Shown here: piece after piece, positions 1 through 11,405 of the stretch
Layout: every line of letters starts with the position of its first letter
How positions within the stretch are numbered: the stretch's first letter is position 1
NCBI GenBank assembly: GCA_023627715.1
Contig: JAMAHW010000068.1
Location: 1-64,000, forward strand
Length of the DNA stretch: 64,000 nt
Direction of reading: 5' to 3'
Source: Periconia sp. R9002
Lineage: Eukaryota; Ascomycota; Dothideomycetes; Pleosporales; Periconiaceae
Made by a program: the position numbers and the translations under genes
Notes under the pieces: model-generated
Seen by the model: only the letters and a program-made list of their open reading frames with translations
What the model was told of the DNA's origin: nothing
Databases searched by the model: none

Positions 1-621
1 CACCTCCTCCAACACCTCCCTCTCCCTCACCAAAACCGTAACCTCCTTCACGCCCACCACACCACTCTTATGCCGTACCTTCTCTTCATCAATCGGAACC
101 CGCACCCCACGCTCTCCAATGTCATGGCACCAGAAAGGGATTAACCCACGGACTTCCTGCCCCCCGTTTTCACCTGCTGGAAAGGTGACGTCCCACTTCA
201 CCTCTACCCCATCCGGTCTCTTTCTCGCGCCTGGTTGCGGGGTTGCGTAGGTATACTTCTCACCCCTCACTTTTTCCATCAACGCGTGGTGGTTCTCCCT
301 CGCGGTCATAGGAGGTGGCGTGGTGAGACACCAATCCGCCCACCCTTTTTTCTCAACAGCGTGGGGTCCGCCCCACCAGTGGGTTTTTAACTTGGATGGG
401 TCGGAGGGAGGTGGTGAGACGAAGCAGATGATTTCGATGTAACATCCATCGGCGAGGAGGATGAGCGTGTTGGACGTTAGACCGTCCGCGTGTTCGCCGC
501 CGGGGGTGAGGGTGAAGTTTTTGGAGAGAGGGGTGGGGATGAGGGGGGTGCGGGGGGAAGTGGGGGAGGGGGGGACGAAGAGGATTAGGTGGTCGAGTTG
601 GGGGGCACTGGGGGGTGGCAT
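1..621 (-). CDS. Glyoxalase-like domain protein, 3' part missing
   Basis: The minus strand is open for 207 codons from an ATG at 621 to the window edge, with no intron needed. The N-terminus reads LDHLILFVP, followed by a TPGGEHADG segment, an LADGCYIEII strand and a WWGGPHAVEKKGWADW stretch. This pattern is typical of the fungal Glyoxalase-like (PF13468, VOC superfamily) proteins, which form metal-dependent beta-alpha-beta folds; most fungal members have no known substrate. The C-terminus lies beyond position 1. The start is chosen because it directly precedes the conserved LDHL strand. The family assignment rests on motif recall only; a specific lactoylglutathione lyase role is not supported. 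Confidence 0.72.
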   Translation of the reverse strand, partial: MPPPSAPQLDHLILFVPPSPTSPRTPLIPTPLSKNFTLTPGGEHADGLTSNTLILLADGCYIEIICFVSPPPSDPSKLKTHWWGGPHAVEKKGWADWCLTTPPPMTARENHHALMEKVRGEKYTYATPQPGARKRPDGVEVKWDVTFPAGENGGQEVRGLIPFWCHDIGERGVRVPIDEEKVRHKSGVVGVKEVTVLVREREVLEEV

Positions 622-1297
622 TGTGTTATTCCTCCGTTTATGACTTTTCTTTTTTCACTTTTCTTCTTTTTTTAGGGGGATTGGGGTGTAGATTTTGGGA
701 TGTGGAATGGTTGGTTGGATGGTATGTATGCTGGTTCCGTTCCAGCCAATCAAAACCAAGAAGTGAGGTCTGATTAAGGTTAAGTTAAGGTTTCCCCTAG
801 ACTGGTATGGGGTGGGGGTTAAGCAAGGAAGGAACGAAAGGAGGAAATTTCAACGTCGAACGACCAGATCAAAAATAACTAGTCGCAGGAAAGAAAGAAG
901 GTTGAAGAAGTTGGTGTTAAGTGTCCTCTCGAGTTCGCTTTTATGCTCGTATTTGTTCGTTATCAATGAGTCAAGCTTGATGTGGGGCAGGAGAGGTAGC
1001 GTAGTTGTACTGGTACGATGATTCAGGGCATGCACGAGTTAGCCGTTTGCAGTCAGTGGAAGTTGTGGGGAATGTGTGGATGTGGATTCTAGGGAGGGGG
1101 TGTGGAAGATGGTTTTGTGTGAAGAGAAGGGAGAAAAGGTATGAGAAGAATGCTCATTTGGCTTCTGGATCTACCCAACTTGTGCTACATTTACGAAAGA
1201 CTATCAATGCGTCAAGTATGTGATGCAAACCATGTACCCAAACCCAGCGGAAAAGAAAATCAATAGTCCCATTAATTCATCAACGTCGTTCCCAACC
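622..1297. other. Intergenic, no gene seen
   Basis: Upstream region of the glyoxalase-like gene and 3' flank of the sirtuin. It has T-rich and G-rich stretches near 640-720, but no coding frame resembles a protein. It probably holds the promoter of the gene at 621 and the sirtuin terminator. Confidence 0.5.
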
Positions 1298-2263
1298 TTA
1301 CGCTGCCTCGGGAGCAGCAGCATCCCCATCCACCTTCACCTCCCCAATCACGCTCTTCAAAATCTCGGGCAAAATCTGGGCCGCGTCGCCCTGGAAGAAC
1401 CAATCCCCATTCATCATCCCACTGGCGGGCGCGTGACTCCTATCCATGTTGATGACTGCGACCCTGGCGCCCTTCGCCCTCGCTAGATCTACGTACGCCG
1501 CGGCGGGGTACACTTTCGCACTCGTGCCAATCACCATGATCAGGTCGATCTTCTCGCTGGACGACATCCATTCTTCGATATCTTGGAGTACCTTCTTTGG
1601 GAGAGCTTCGCCGAACCAAACGACGCCCGGACGCAGGAGACCTTGCTTGCACCGGGGGCATTTGGGCAGGTGCGAGTGGTCGAGCTCCGGGAGAGGTACG
1701 TTGTGGTCGGATATGTCGAGTTCACGTTTGGCGAGATTCTCGGTAGTAGTTGGGTCTGAGCCGTCCTCTGTAGGGATGGTGAGCGCAGGAACTATGGGGT
1801 CGACGTAGTTGTTTTTTTCAAAGTAGTTACAGAAGAAGTCGGAGCATTTTACGTCGAAAAGGGAGCCGTGGAGGAGTTTGAGCTTGTCTTCCGGATGGTT
1901 GGCGCGGGGAGAGAGGCCGTCGACGTTCTGGCTCAGTGTTATGAAGCCGTCTTTCCTGCGAGCGAGCTCCGCGAGGGCGTAATGTGCTGGGTTAGGCTTC
2001 GCTTGGAGTGCCATGTGGCGCCGGTAGCTGTAGAATTGCCATACTAGACCTGGGTCAGCGGCGAAGGCTTCGGGAGTTGCTAGAGAAGTCGCATCGTGGG
2101 TTCTCCAGAGTCCACCGGCGCCTCGGAAGGTGGGAAGACCTGAGGATGCGGAGAGGCCGGCGCCTAGGAGAGCTAGTATACGGTTGGATGAATTGATGCA
2201 GGCTTGGAATGATTCCAGGTCGGCCTGGGGCACAACGGAGGATTTGACGGCGTTCAAAGCCAT
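1298..2263 (-). CDS. Sirtuin, SIRT5-type NAD-dependent protein deacylase
   Basis: Single-exon 321-aa protein. I use the ATG at 2263 because the frame upstream of it opens only at a TTG. Class motifs occur in order: the NAD-binding GAGLSASSGLPTFRG, then FYSYRRHMA, TLSQNVDGL, the catalytic histidine in LHGSLF, zinc ligands C-x4-C and C-x2-C (CPRC), and RPGVVWFGE. The Tyr and Arg in FYSYRR match the pair that binds succinyl or malonyl groups in SIRT5-type (class III) sirtuins, so desuccinylase/demalonylase activity is more likely than plain deacetylation. Such enzymes are mostly mitochondrial or cytosolic; no clear presequence is visible from this start. It is divergent from the mitochondrial peptidase ICP55 across 397 bp. 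Confidence 0.9.
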   Translation of the reverse strand: MALNAVKSSVVPQADLESFQACINSSNRILALLGAGLSASSGLPTFRGAGGLWRTHDATSLATPEAFAADPGLVWQFYSYRRHMALQAKPNPAHYALAELARRKDGFITLSQNVDGLSPRANHPEDKLKLLHGSLFDVKCSDFFCNYFEKNNYVDPIVPALTIPTEDGSDPTTTENLAKRELDISDHNVPLPELDHSHLPKCPRCKQGLLRPGVVWFGEALPKKVLQDIEEWMSSSEKIDLIMVIGTSAKVYPAAAYVDLARAKGARVAVINMDRSHAPASGMMNGDWFFQGDAAQILPEILKSVIGEVKVDGDAAAPEAA

Positions 2264-2660
2264 TTTTGGTGTGAATCGGGTGAAGAGGATGTTGTGTATC
2301 CAACTTGAGGTGAAATGCAAGAGCGAGTAATTGATCAGTTGGATTATTATATAGTAGTAGTCTCGCAAGCAAGACCTGTTCTGTTAAACGTGCATAAACT
2401 CAGAGAGAGAAGTGTTCAGGCAGCAAGTGAGGCACTTCGGCCAGTGTTGGCGTGTATCGTGGTGCATGGAAGGATCAATGGGTGCCTGCCTTAGTTGGTG
2501 CCTGACGTAGCAAGCACAAGGGTGGACGAGGTGGAGGTGGAGTGGAGGTGCAGGGGTCGTTATCGATAAGCCTAGTCCAACGACAACAGAGTCTAGACGT
2601 AAGAGATTCCATCCCAACTACCATTCCTACATTCTTTCTTTCGTTCACTCTTTTTGAATC
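2264..2660. promoter_or_regulatory. Putative bidirectional promoter, sirtuin/ICP55
   Basis: The 397 bp between the divergent start codons at 2263 and 2661 must hold both promoters. No discrete element could be assigned by eye; pyrimidine-rich runs precede the ICP55 start. Confidence 0.45.
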
Positions 2661-4354
2661 ATGCCTCCTTCTCTACAGTTGATTCGCCCTTTGGCGCGGT
2701 CGACTTGGAGATGGCAGAAACCTATACATTGTAATAGTATTCGAAGAGGAATGTCCATTTCGGCGGCGGAATTGCAATTCGGACAGCCTCTGCACGAGAC
2801 ACACCCTCATCTGCTGCAGGCTGGTGAACGTACGTATTAATCATACCAGCACAATTATATAAAAATTGGATGATTGACACTACATAGTGACGCCCGGTAT
2901 CACCGCCCAAGAGTACTACGATCGCCGCGTTAAGCTCGCCCGAGCCCTCCCCGACAACTCCATTGCCATACTCGCCGCCGCAGACCTCAAGTACCGCTCC
3001 GGTGCCGTCTTCTACAAGTTCCACCAGGACTCAGACTTCCTCTACCTCACCGGTACATCTCCATTGATATATGACCGCAGCTATCACATTCGCTAAGCAA
3101 TTCAATTGCAGGATTCAACGAGCCCGACGCAGTAGCCATCATAGGTACGCACACCCACCTTACCTCACCCCGTTCACCCTTTCACGACCCCATCAATTGA
3201 CAGTACGACCCCTAGAAAAGCTTCCCAATGATGAGCACAACTTCCACCTCTACGTGCGACCCAAAGATCCCCAGGCCGAGCTCTGGGAAGGCGCCCGGTC
3301 CGGCGTACAAGCCGCAAGCGACGTCTTCAACGCCGACACCCCAGGGGACATTGACCAACTACCCTCGCTCCTCCAGGACGTCTTGAAACGCGCCGAAAAC
3401 GTCTACACCGACCTCCCCTCGTCGCGCATCCCCAAGCCCACACTCTCCCGCTACCTCTCTGGAACGGAGACGTCGAACCCGCAAGGCGGCATCGCTTCTG
3501 CACTGCGCGCCGCAAAGAAGGCGGCCAAACCGCTGCGCCCTTTAGTCAACGAACTCCGCGTTATAAAATCCCCCGCCGAAATCGCCAACATGCGACACGC
3601 AGGCAAAGTGTCAGGCCGCGCCATAACCGCCGCGATGCGCGAAGCCTTCACATATGAAAAAGACATCGACTCGTTCCTCGACTACCAATTCAAACAACAT
3701 AACTGCGACGGCCCCGCATACGTCCCCGTCGTAGCCGGCGGCGCCAACGCAAACACAATCCACTACGTGACCAACGACCAGACCCTCCCGTCCAACGGCC
3801 TCGTCCTCGTCGACGCCGGCGCGCAGTACGGCAACTACATCGCCGACATATCGCGCACGTGGCCCGTCAACGGGCGCTTCACACCCGCGCAAAAGGACGT
3901 CTACGAAACCCTCCTCGCCGTGCAGCGCAGCTGCATCCAGCTCTGCACTACCGCCTCCAACCTCTCGCTCGACCAGCTCCACCGTATCGCTGCACGCACC
4001 CTCTCCGAAGGCCTCACCGCCCTCGGCTTTGACATGACGTCCTCCCCCGACGCAATCTCCACGATTTTCCCGCACCACGTGGGACATTACGTTGGGCTCG
4101 ACGTGCATGATTGTCCTGGGCTGACGCGGCGGAGGCCGATGGAGAGGGGCATGTGTGTTACGGTTGAGCCCGGGGTGTATGTGCCCGAGGGTGATGAGAG
4201 GTTCCCGGAGTGGGCGTGGGGCATGGGGATGAGGATTGAGGATTGTGTGGTTGTGGATGAGGGTGTGGATGGTGAGGGAGGGAAAGTAGGGCCGTTGGTG
4301 TTGACGACGGAGGCGGTGAAGGAGGTTGTGGATATTGAGGCGCTGAGGGGGTGA
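2661..4354 (+). CDS. ICP55: Mitochondrial Xaa-Pro aminopeptidase ICP55 (M24B)
   Basis: Exons 2661-2829, 2888-3052, 3112-3144 and 3216-4354; the phases agree and exon three has only 33 nt. The start gives a basic, Trp/Arg-rich presequence (RPLARSTWRW, then SIRRGMS), as expected for the intermediate-cleaving peptidase that trims one residue from matrix proteins after MPP processing. The aminopeptidase-P N-terminal domain (ITAQEYYDRR, FYKFHQDSDFLYLTG, EPDAVAII) precedes the pita-bread catalytic domain. The metal ligands are visible: two Asp in VDAGAQYGNYIADISRTW, His in HHVGHYVGLDVHD, and Glu in VEPGVYVPEGDERFPEW and MRIEDCVVV. Product about 502 aa, normal for the family. A TAG acceptor at 3215 is chosen over CAG at 3202 because it gives IIEK, which fits family conservation. 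Confidence 0.9.
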
Positions 4355-5630
4355 TTTTGGGTAGGAGAATGTGTTTATGTGTACGTATATTGTAGCTTTG
4401 TACGAAGAACTGTAACATGTACGCTTAGTAGGTACCCATCTTTTCTTTTGGGGATATATTCTCGGGGCAAAAAAAAAAAAAACAAAAGAGCGAAATATAG
4501 TTTCCCGATTACCTCCATGTATGTATGCACCTATATATATATGTAGGTAGGTATTACAAATGTATGGGAAATCCTCACGTCCGTTCGTCTCGGTGATGTA
4601 ATGTAACATACATCTACTATTCGAAAAGAAGAAGAAGAAAAGGGAAGGAAAAAAAGGGTTTTGGTACAAAGTACATGTAGTCATAATAAAACGACTATAC
4701 ATACATATCAAGAAAGAGAAAAATTAGGGAGAGGCAGAGCTGTAGAAGGGAACAGGAAGGGCAAAGAATACTGTTTGTTGGTGGAAGTTCATTTATATGT
4801 ATCAACATACATACCTGTTGGTTGGCCGCCGTACAAGTAGAAATTGAATACACACACATGTGTGCTTGCTTATTTTTGGACTTGGGATTCACCCATTTTT
4901 TTTTTCTTGCTCACACCTCAGAAAGTTCAAACAAATGCCAGCAAAGCAGCCTCATCACGCACGAAAAAAAAAAGTAAGAATGGAAATCATCATCGCAGAG
5001 AGTATTGTTACGTAACTCTTGGTATAGGGGGGTTATCAACGCAGGCAGAAGAAGAAGAAAAAAACACATCAAACGGTTTCTCGGTCAGGACGGACAACAC
5101 ACACACACACACACACATACACACAGGCAACTGTTTGCCCATCCATCATACGCATATACATCTATCCCAAACCGTATTCAAGCAGTAAGGAGGTGTAGAA
5201 AAGGTATATTTGATTATTCATTTCATTTCATCCATTCAAACCAGTCTCCCCAATCGCCATTCGATTCCCATCGCGGCAACCATCAAAGCGAGCGAAATGT
5301 ATCGACTTTCTCTATTCATAATACCTCAGGCATCCTCCCCTCCCTTCAGCGGGAACCATATAGAATGATGGAATGGTGCAAGTAGACGAGGTGAGATTCA
5401 AAGCACGTTTCTTTGCCCAACAAAATACAAGACACCCAAAAAAGACACATCGACAAGATTGGAAACAACGAAAAAAAGGTATATCAATGACAGAACCTAA
5501 CCCTGCATGGTGATGATGGTCAAAGCCACCGTACCGAGTCCCAACTGCGCCTGGTTCCCGTTTTGCGCTCTCTGTAAATGCAGTCGTATAGTAGTCGTGG
5601 GGTATCGTACTACAGTATACCGGTCCCAGG
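4355..5630. other. Convergent 3' region of ICP55 and AP1
   Basis: No gene seen. Both flanking genes end here, so it should hold both 3' UTRs. It contains A/T homopolymers, short ATGTATGT-type repeats near 4515-4560 and a CA microsatellite. Confidence 0.5.
5097..5125. repeat. CA microsatellite
   Basis: Nearly pure AC dinucleotide tract, interrupted once by ATAC, in the 3' intergenic region between ICP55 and AP1. Confidence 0.9.
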
Positions 5631-7633
5631 CTATGCCTTGGCCTGGTCCTTGGGCAGACGCTGGAGGGCTGCCTCCACGTCCTTGTGATCCACGACGACA
5701 CCGCTCTCCGAGCAGCGCGCCTTTGAGCGGAGCTCCGAGCACAGATTGTCGATATCGATGGTGCCGTCCTTGAAGTCGGTGCGGTTGGCCAACTTGTCCC
5801 TACGACGACGTTAGTATGACGGTAAAAACAAAGCAGAACAAATAATACTAACCAGATCTTATGGCAGTTGAGCATTTGCGTGACGTCCTCGCCGGGAACA
5901 ACCTCGTCCTCACCCTCCTGCAGACGCTCAATCTCCTCGAGCGGATTCGTCTTCTGGACAGCAGGGGTGTCACCAAAGTGGAAGGGGCTGCCAAAGTCGG
6001 TCAGGGGGAATGCGTCGTTGAAGAAGCCATTGGTGAAGTCGCCGTCGCCGACAATGGCGGCTTGCGACTCGCGGTACTCGCCAAACAGCGTGGGGTCGAA
6101 CTGCCCGCCGTTCTGGTTGGCGAAGAAGTCGAACGAGTTCAAGTTGCTGAAATCGGCGGTAGCAGGGGTTTGGACGGTACCTGCAGAGGTTGTATTGGCA
6201 TCAGACTTGGTCACAGACTTGGTCACGGACATGGCGCGGGGGATGGGGTTGCGAGGGTTGCCGCAGGCCATGTTTAGCTTTTCGCAGAAGGTAATCTCAC
6301 CTTCCGAATTTCCATGACAGACGTAGCCGTCCGTAATGGTGTCTGGGTTCTTGGGAGACGCATGGCTGGGCTCGGGCGACGTATCGCACGAGGAGCTGGG
6401 GCCCGCCGAGTTGGACGACGCTGACGCCGGCGAATCGACCGAATGCGTCGACGAGTTGCTGTTGAAGTGGAACACGCGGCTCTGGCCAGGCGAGGCGTCC
6501 GTTGTGGTGGAGGTGTTGTTGAAGTTGTAGAAGCTATTCGTGCTTCCAGTGCGTTGGGGGTTGCTGGCAGAGGCCGGGCTGGTGACAGCAGATCCGCTAC
6601 TGTTGGCAACGCTCTTGGGGCTCATACTCCTGCCAGTGCTGTTATGGCGAGTCTGTGTAGTGCTAGTCGACGCGGGTGTGGTGGATGAGGCTGTCGTCGC
6701 CGTTGTTTTCTTGGAAAGAGGCCCGTTATCGAGGATATGTGAGCCAGGAAGGCCGCCAAAGCGAGGAAACTCGAACTGGAAATTGCTGGAGTTGACGCCG
6801 TTGTTGGTTAGCAAAGAGCTGAAGCCGCCCATCAAAGAAGAGGAGCGGCTAGCAGCAGCACCAGCTCCGGCGCTGTTGAGCGAAAGGCGCTTGCGGTATT
6901 CGCGAAGCTCGACCTGGAGGCGCTGCACTTGAGCGCGCAAAAGGCCGTTCTCGTGGTTAGTAGCATCGGAGGCTTTTTCGAGCTCGGCCACCTTGGTCTC
7001 GAGGTCTTTGAGATGCTTCTCCTTGCGCTCACGGAATGCACGCTGCGCAGCGCGGTTCTGGGCCTTGCGTTTCTGTGGGAGCAGGTGAGCATCGCATCAC
7101 GGCAGATGGTAGAGTGAACGTACTGTAGTGGGCTCGGATGTTAGGGGCTTCCTGCCAGGCTTCTTGGCCTGCTTGTCCTCGCCTTCACGTCGCTTACCGC
7201 CACCATCAGGGTCCTCTGCATCGTCGTCCGGGCTCTTCCGCTTCTCGGACGTCTCCTCGCCCTTGGACGGGCTGTCTCCAGGCAGCGCACCAATCATAAG
7301 GTCGGCGTCGTCGGCATTGTCGAAATCGAAATTCTCGCCGTCGAGATAGTCGACAAAGGGGCTCTCTTCGACACCATTGTTGCCGAAAGTAGCGTTGATG
7401 TCTTGTTGGGGAGAGGTGAAGAAGGTGGAAGGGTCCAGGTCAAAGCCGTTGAAAGCCTGGGCGCCGCCTTGCCTATTCGCAGCAGTGCCGGCGGCAGCGT
7501 CGAGACCGGCGAGCATGTCGGAGGGGTTCTGGTTGTTGGAAGCAAGGGCGGCGAGAAGGAGGTCCTGCTGATTGGGGTCCAGGTAGTAGGCGGCGCCCGA
7601 GTTCTGGAAATCGTTTGTTGAGGTTCCAGCCAT
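5631..7633 (-). CDS. AP1: AP-1/Yap1-type bZIP oxidative-stress regulator
   Basis: Exons 7633-7124, 7072-5853 and 5799-5631 give 632 aa. The basic region starts right after intron one (KRKAQNRAAQRAFRERKEKH, about residues 171-190) and is followed by a leucine zipper. Two cysteine-rich domains mark the Yap1 family: the n-CRD (CHGNSEGEITFCEKLNMACG) near residue 420 and the c-CRD at the extreme C-terminus, with Cys in QMLNCHKIW, DNLCSEL and KARCSESG. In this family, peroxide-driven disulfides between the two domains mask the nuclear export signal, so the factor accumulates in the nucleus and induces antioxidant genes. The linker is Ser/Thr/Asn-rich. The last exon is needed to complete the c-CRD. 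Confidence 0.95.
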
Positions 7634-9513
7634 TTTTGCGTAGATAGCTGATGCGGGGTTGGAGAGGGTCAGGGTGCGTGCGGCTCAACGGGTGGAGTCA
7701 ATGTCAAAGAATAAAACACGCCAGCACGGCGGGGCGGGCAATTCTAGCCGTGTGTGCGTGTCGAGAGGCGGCGTTGGTTGAGGTGCCCGTGGTGAGGAGA
7801 GAGAAGGAGTGGGGATGGGGAGGATAACGGACGAGTTGGTGAAGGTCGATGATCTGGAGGTTTGGGGGTTAGTGCCTTGCTGGCGTGCTCGCTCGCTGCA
7901 ACTATCCGCCGAACGGGGGGAAGGCGGTGCGCAGACTCGCCACACGACCATGAAAGCGGAGGAAACAGAAATAACAGGTGGATAGGAGGATGGAACAGTG
8001 AAATCATGTGCAATGAATGGGTGGATTGGATAGCGTATTTCTATGGGAGCGAATATACATGTGGCGGGCAGATAGGTATCGTGCGTGCTACATGTGGATG
8101 GTGAGGAGGCGCAAGGACAGGGCTGCGTACCTTTTTCCCCTCCTCTCGGACTGACTGACAATCTCTGCACAACAAAAAAAATGGTAGATGCACTGGATAG
8201 TACGAGGTGTAGTTCTGTTAGTAACCCGCGGGAGAGATGTGGCCTGGTGAGGCAAAAGTGGGTGGAGGAGACAGGCAGCGACGTCGCCAGGCGAAGGAAC
8301 AAACTAGCAGCAGAGGAGCCAAAGTCAGATGATGAGCGTCGCCGTGCGTGCCGTCAGCCCTTTCAGGATTTCGGTTTCAGGGACAAAAGGATGTCAAAGG
8401 GCGGTTGACTACTGAAGGGTAAGGCTGTGACTCGGAGTGTGCAAGTGGGTGGGCTTTGCTGATAAATCCGGTCCCCTTCTAGTCTAGAACCTTCATGCAC
8501 CTGCACAGTAACTACCTACACCTCCACCATCATCCATCACCAAGAAACACTCCCCTTTACGGCCAACATATCCCTACCCAGTCATCCCACGCGCGCCGCA
8601 CCTCTATTTATGTAGCAAAGATCGTCTTCCTCGCTGCTCTCTTCTTCACTGATTGATTCGCCGATTCCCGCCATGCCGACGCTGATGAATGGTGCGAACG
8701 AATCCGTCCGAGGCCGGATTTATTTCAACCACCATGGCCAGCCGATGACGCAGAGGCGTCGACTGTACCAATTGCATGATTTTGCTCCAACTGCGCCCGT
8801 CGACCACTAAGGATTACTCGCACGGTGCATACGTGTTCACCGTGATGACCCCATCAGAGCTACGGCCGGAACGACCCTGCATACCTACCTAGTCGTCTTT
8901 CTTCTTCAGACCTCGTTGATTCCCTTGAATGCCGTATTGAATGTTTCGTGTCAATTCAAAGATATCATTCAGCTCGATGGGACAGTGCGATTGAGCAAGA
9001 TACCACGTATCCTGATACTCGATGGCACAGTATCCCACTTTATATAGTATCTAGATACATATTCTCCTCTCAAAAAGTGAAAACGCCCGACCGTTGGATT
9101 GCACCAAGATAGATCGGCAGCCGGGGGAGGGGTGGCGAACAGATCCGTCCGTTCCTTCAATTCTCCGCACATCAGACTGCGCCCAACGGGAGACAGGCAC
9201 GTCTTGGATGTTGCTGCAGGTACAGTGTTGAATCGACCGAGTATATGCATCCCTCCATGGCGTGAATAAGTCTGTTCGTTGTGAGTGAATGGAGTCATGG
9301 CTTGATAGCCGGCGTTAACTGCTCGTTATGTCCGAACTTCGACTTTACCTCTTAACATGAAAGGAAAATGGTTTCGCCGACTCTCACGTGATCAGGCTCC
9401 AGCCGCGCTAAGCCCTAGCTACGTACAACTAAATCGCAACTCCTCGGGATCCCACCCACCACCCCACACACAATCTCGCTGGTAATCCCCGTCAAGCCAA
9501 CATTACCGGCACA
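7634..9513. other. Long divergent intergenic region AP1/SPF30
   Basis: About 1.9 kb between the divergent AP1 and SPF30 starts, with no credible gene. The minus-strand open frame at 7685-8302 is rich in Ser/Pro/His and looks like fortuitous reading of AP1 leader or promoter DNA. The length suggests a long regulated AP1 upstream region; no AP-1 or stress element was confirmed by eye. Confidence 0.45.
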
Positions 9514-10671
9514 ATGAGCGCTGTTAGCGACGTGCAGCAGCTCAAGAACGATATCTGGCGCCTCAAGCAAAAGATCATCGATCTCGAGAAGCAGCGGGAT
9601 GAGTGGCAAGAACAGGCAAGTAAATCCCCGCGCGCCGCCGCGCCGACAATGTTTATACTGTTCGCTGACTTTGCATTGTAGCTCGACCAACTTAACCAAC
9701 TCATCGAATATGGCGCCAAAGATGAAGTGTTGGAGTTGAAGCCTGAATGCGAGAGCAATATCGCTGACTTGAACACAAAACTCGAACCTCTCTACAAACA
9801 ACGCGATGACATGCAGGCGAAGCTACCCGCCGCTCCTAAGCCTTCCGCTCCCAAGTTCGATGTCGAGAAGCATCCTGTGCTCAAGAAAATGGTCGAGAAA
9901 CCAGACGCTGATGTTCCTGTCCACTTCGAAACCGGCGACATCGTAGAGGCGCAATGGACCGACAAGCAGTTCTACAAAGCCAAGATTCAGACTATCCTTG
10001 GTTCCAAGTCCGCCCCCAAGTATCACATCAAGTTTATTGACTACGATGAGAATATGACTGTCGACCGCGAGAGCCTTCGCGCCATCCCCGTCAAGCGCAA
10101 GCGCGAGCCCGAGGAGCCCGCTGCCCCCGTCACCTCCACGCCCCAGGTCATCTCCGGCCCCGTCAGTGTCAATCCCGAGGCGAAGAAGGCCAAGGAGGCT
10201 GCCGCTGCCGACGCTCCCATGCCCCGTCGCCGCAACATCCCGAACAAGAAAACTCTTGAGAAGGGCGTCAACAGCTGGAAGACCTGGAATTCTAAGGGTG
10301 TTGGCAAGAAGATTGCTCAGAAAGACTCGATGTTCCGGTCCGGAACCCACGAGGGTAGCCGCGTCGGTTTCACCGGTTCCGGCGCTGGCATGACTGCTGC
10401 TCAGCAGCGCGTCCGTCACAATACCAAGGACGACATTGCCGCTGAGATGGCTGCTGAGGAAGCTCTCAAGGCCGCCCAGAGCCCTCGCCAGCCCCTCGAG
10501 TCCCGTGAATCTCGCCAACCCTTCGAGCCCCGTGATCCTCGTGGGCGTCGCGACTCTCGTGACTACGGCGACTCTCGCGATTCCCGTGAGCCTCGTCAGC
10601 ATCGCGACGACCATCCCCGTGAGCCCTACAGGCGTCCCGCGGACACCTTCGCCAAGCGATCCCGCTACTAG
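9514..10671 (+). CDS. spf30: Tudor-domain splicing factor, SPF30/SMNDC1 type
   Basis: Exons 9514-9615 and 9682-10671 encode 363 aa. An N-terminal coiled coil (LKNDIWRLKQKIIDLEKQ) leads to a Tudor domain beginning HFETGDIVEAQWTDKQFYKA and continuing through KYHIKFIDYDENMTV. Next come a Lys/Pro linker and a conserved segment with WKTWNSKGVGKKIAQKDSMF and SRVGFTGSGAGMT, which resembles the C-terminus of SMN-related splicing factor 30. In that family the Tudor domain binds symmetrically dimethylated arginine on Sm proteins during assembly of the U4/U6.U5 tri-snRNP. The tail is an Arg/Asp/Ser-rich repeat (RDSRDYGDSRDSREPRQ). The intron begins CAG|GCAAGT, a GC..AG intron; no GT donor keeps the frame. 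SGF29 was considered but the C-terminus fits SPF30 better. Confidence 0.8.
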
Positions 10672-11405
10672 TGGCTGTCATGCACACATCTCAGTATGTT
10701 GGGTGACAGCGGTCTATGGTTCTTCTGCTAACATGAATAGCTGGCTACCTCGGTACCCTGGTCAGCGCCTTTGCTTGTCTGCGCGCCAGGCTGAGGCTTT
10801 ACGAATTCTCTTCCTGCATATTCGGCGTTTTGCTTGCATGGGTATGCCCCTACAGTCTAAACTTGTCGGGATCTGCACTAAACACGATGGCTGGAGCAGG
10901 ACGGCGCTTGATACCCCAATCTGCTATGCTCTGCACCGTTTCCCTGGCATGGTTCTATCCCCTCCTCAAAGGTAAGGATTATTCCCTTTTACTCGTTGCG
11001 TGACCCGTGGCCGCCACCCATGGGTCTTGTTTTTGCTGCATTCTGTTCGGTGAGGGATAGAAGGTGGTGATTGCATGGGCGCAAAGCGGGTGATTTGGGT
11101 GAACGAATTGCTGGAAAACTTTGGGCAGAAAGCATGGTTATTACACAAAATTCACACGGTTATAAACTTGTATACGTATGCATATGTGATTTCTTTGTCT
11201 CGGAGTGATTTTGATGCAAGCGGAGATGGAGGAGCCCCACCAATCACGCACGGATGTTTCCCGCAGGTGGCTTTGAACTCCACATGCCGTCCCGCATTAG
11301 CACCTATCCATCCATCCTCCATCCATCATTTCGCCTTGACCCGAGTCCACCGAGCCATGACGACGCGACTCGTCGAGGCATGCCACCGGTAGAAGTTTCA
11401 TCGTT
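10672..11405. other. Intergenic, SPF30 3' flank and PAN2 promoter
   Basis: No gene seen. The open frames at 10436-10975 and 11075-11392 have no protein-like composition or splice support. Confidence 0.5.

Noticed and set aside
3611..4711. 366-codon minus-strand open frame
   Set aside because: It is the antisense shadow of ICP55 plus 3' UTR; the plus-strand reading has all M24 metal ligands.
7685..8302. 205-codon minus-strand open frame upstream of AP1
   Set aside because: Low-complexity Ser/Pro/His composition and no domain; most likely AP1 leader or promoter DNA read by chance.
9823..10614. 263-codon minus-strand open frame
   Set aside because: Antisense shadow of the Tudor-domain gene, caused by its GC-rich codon use.
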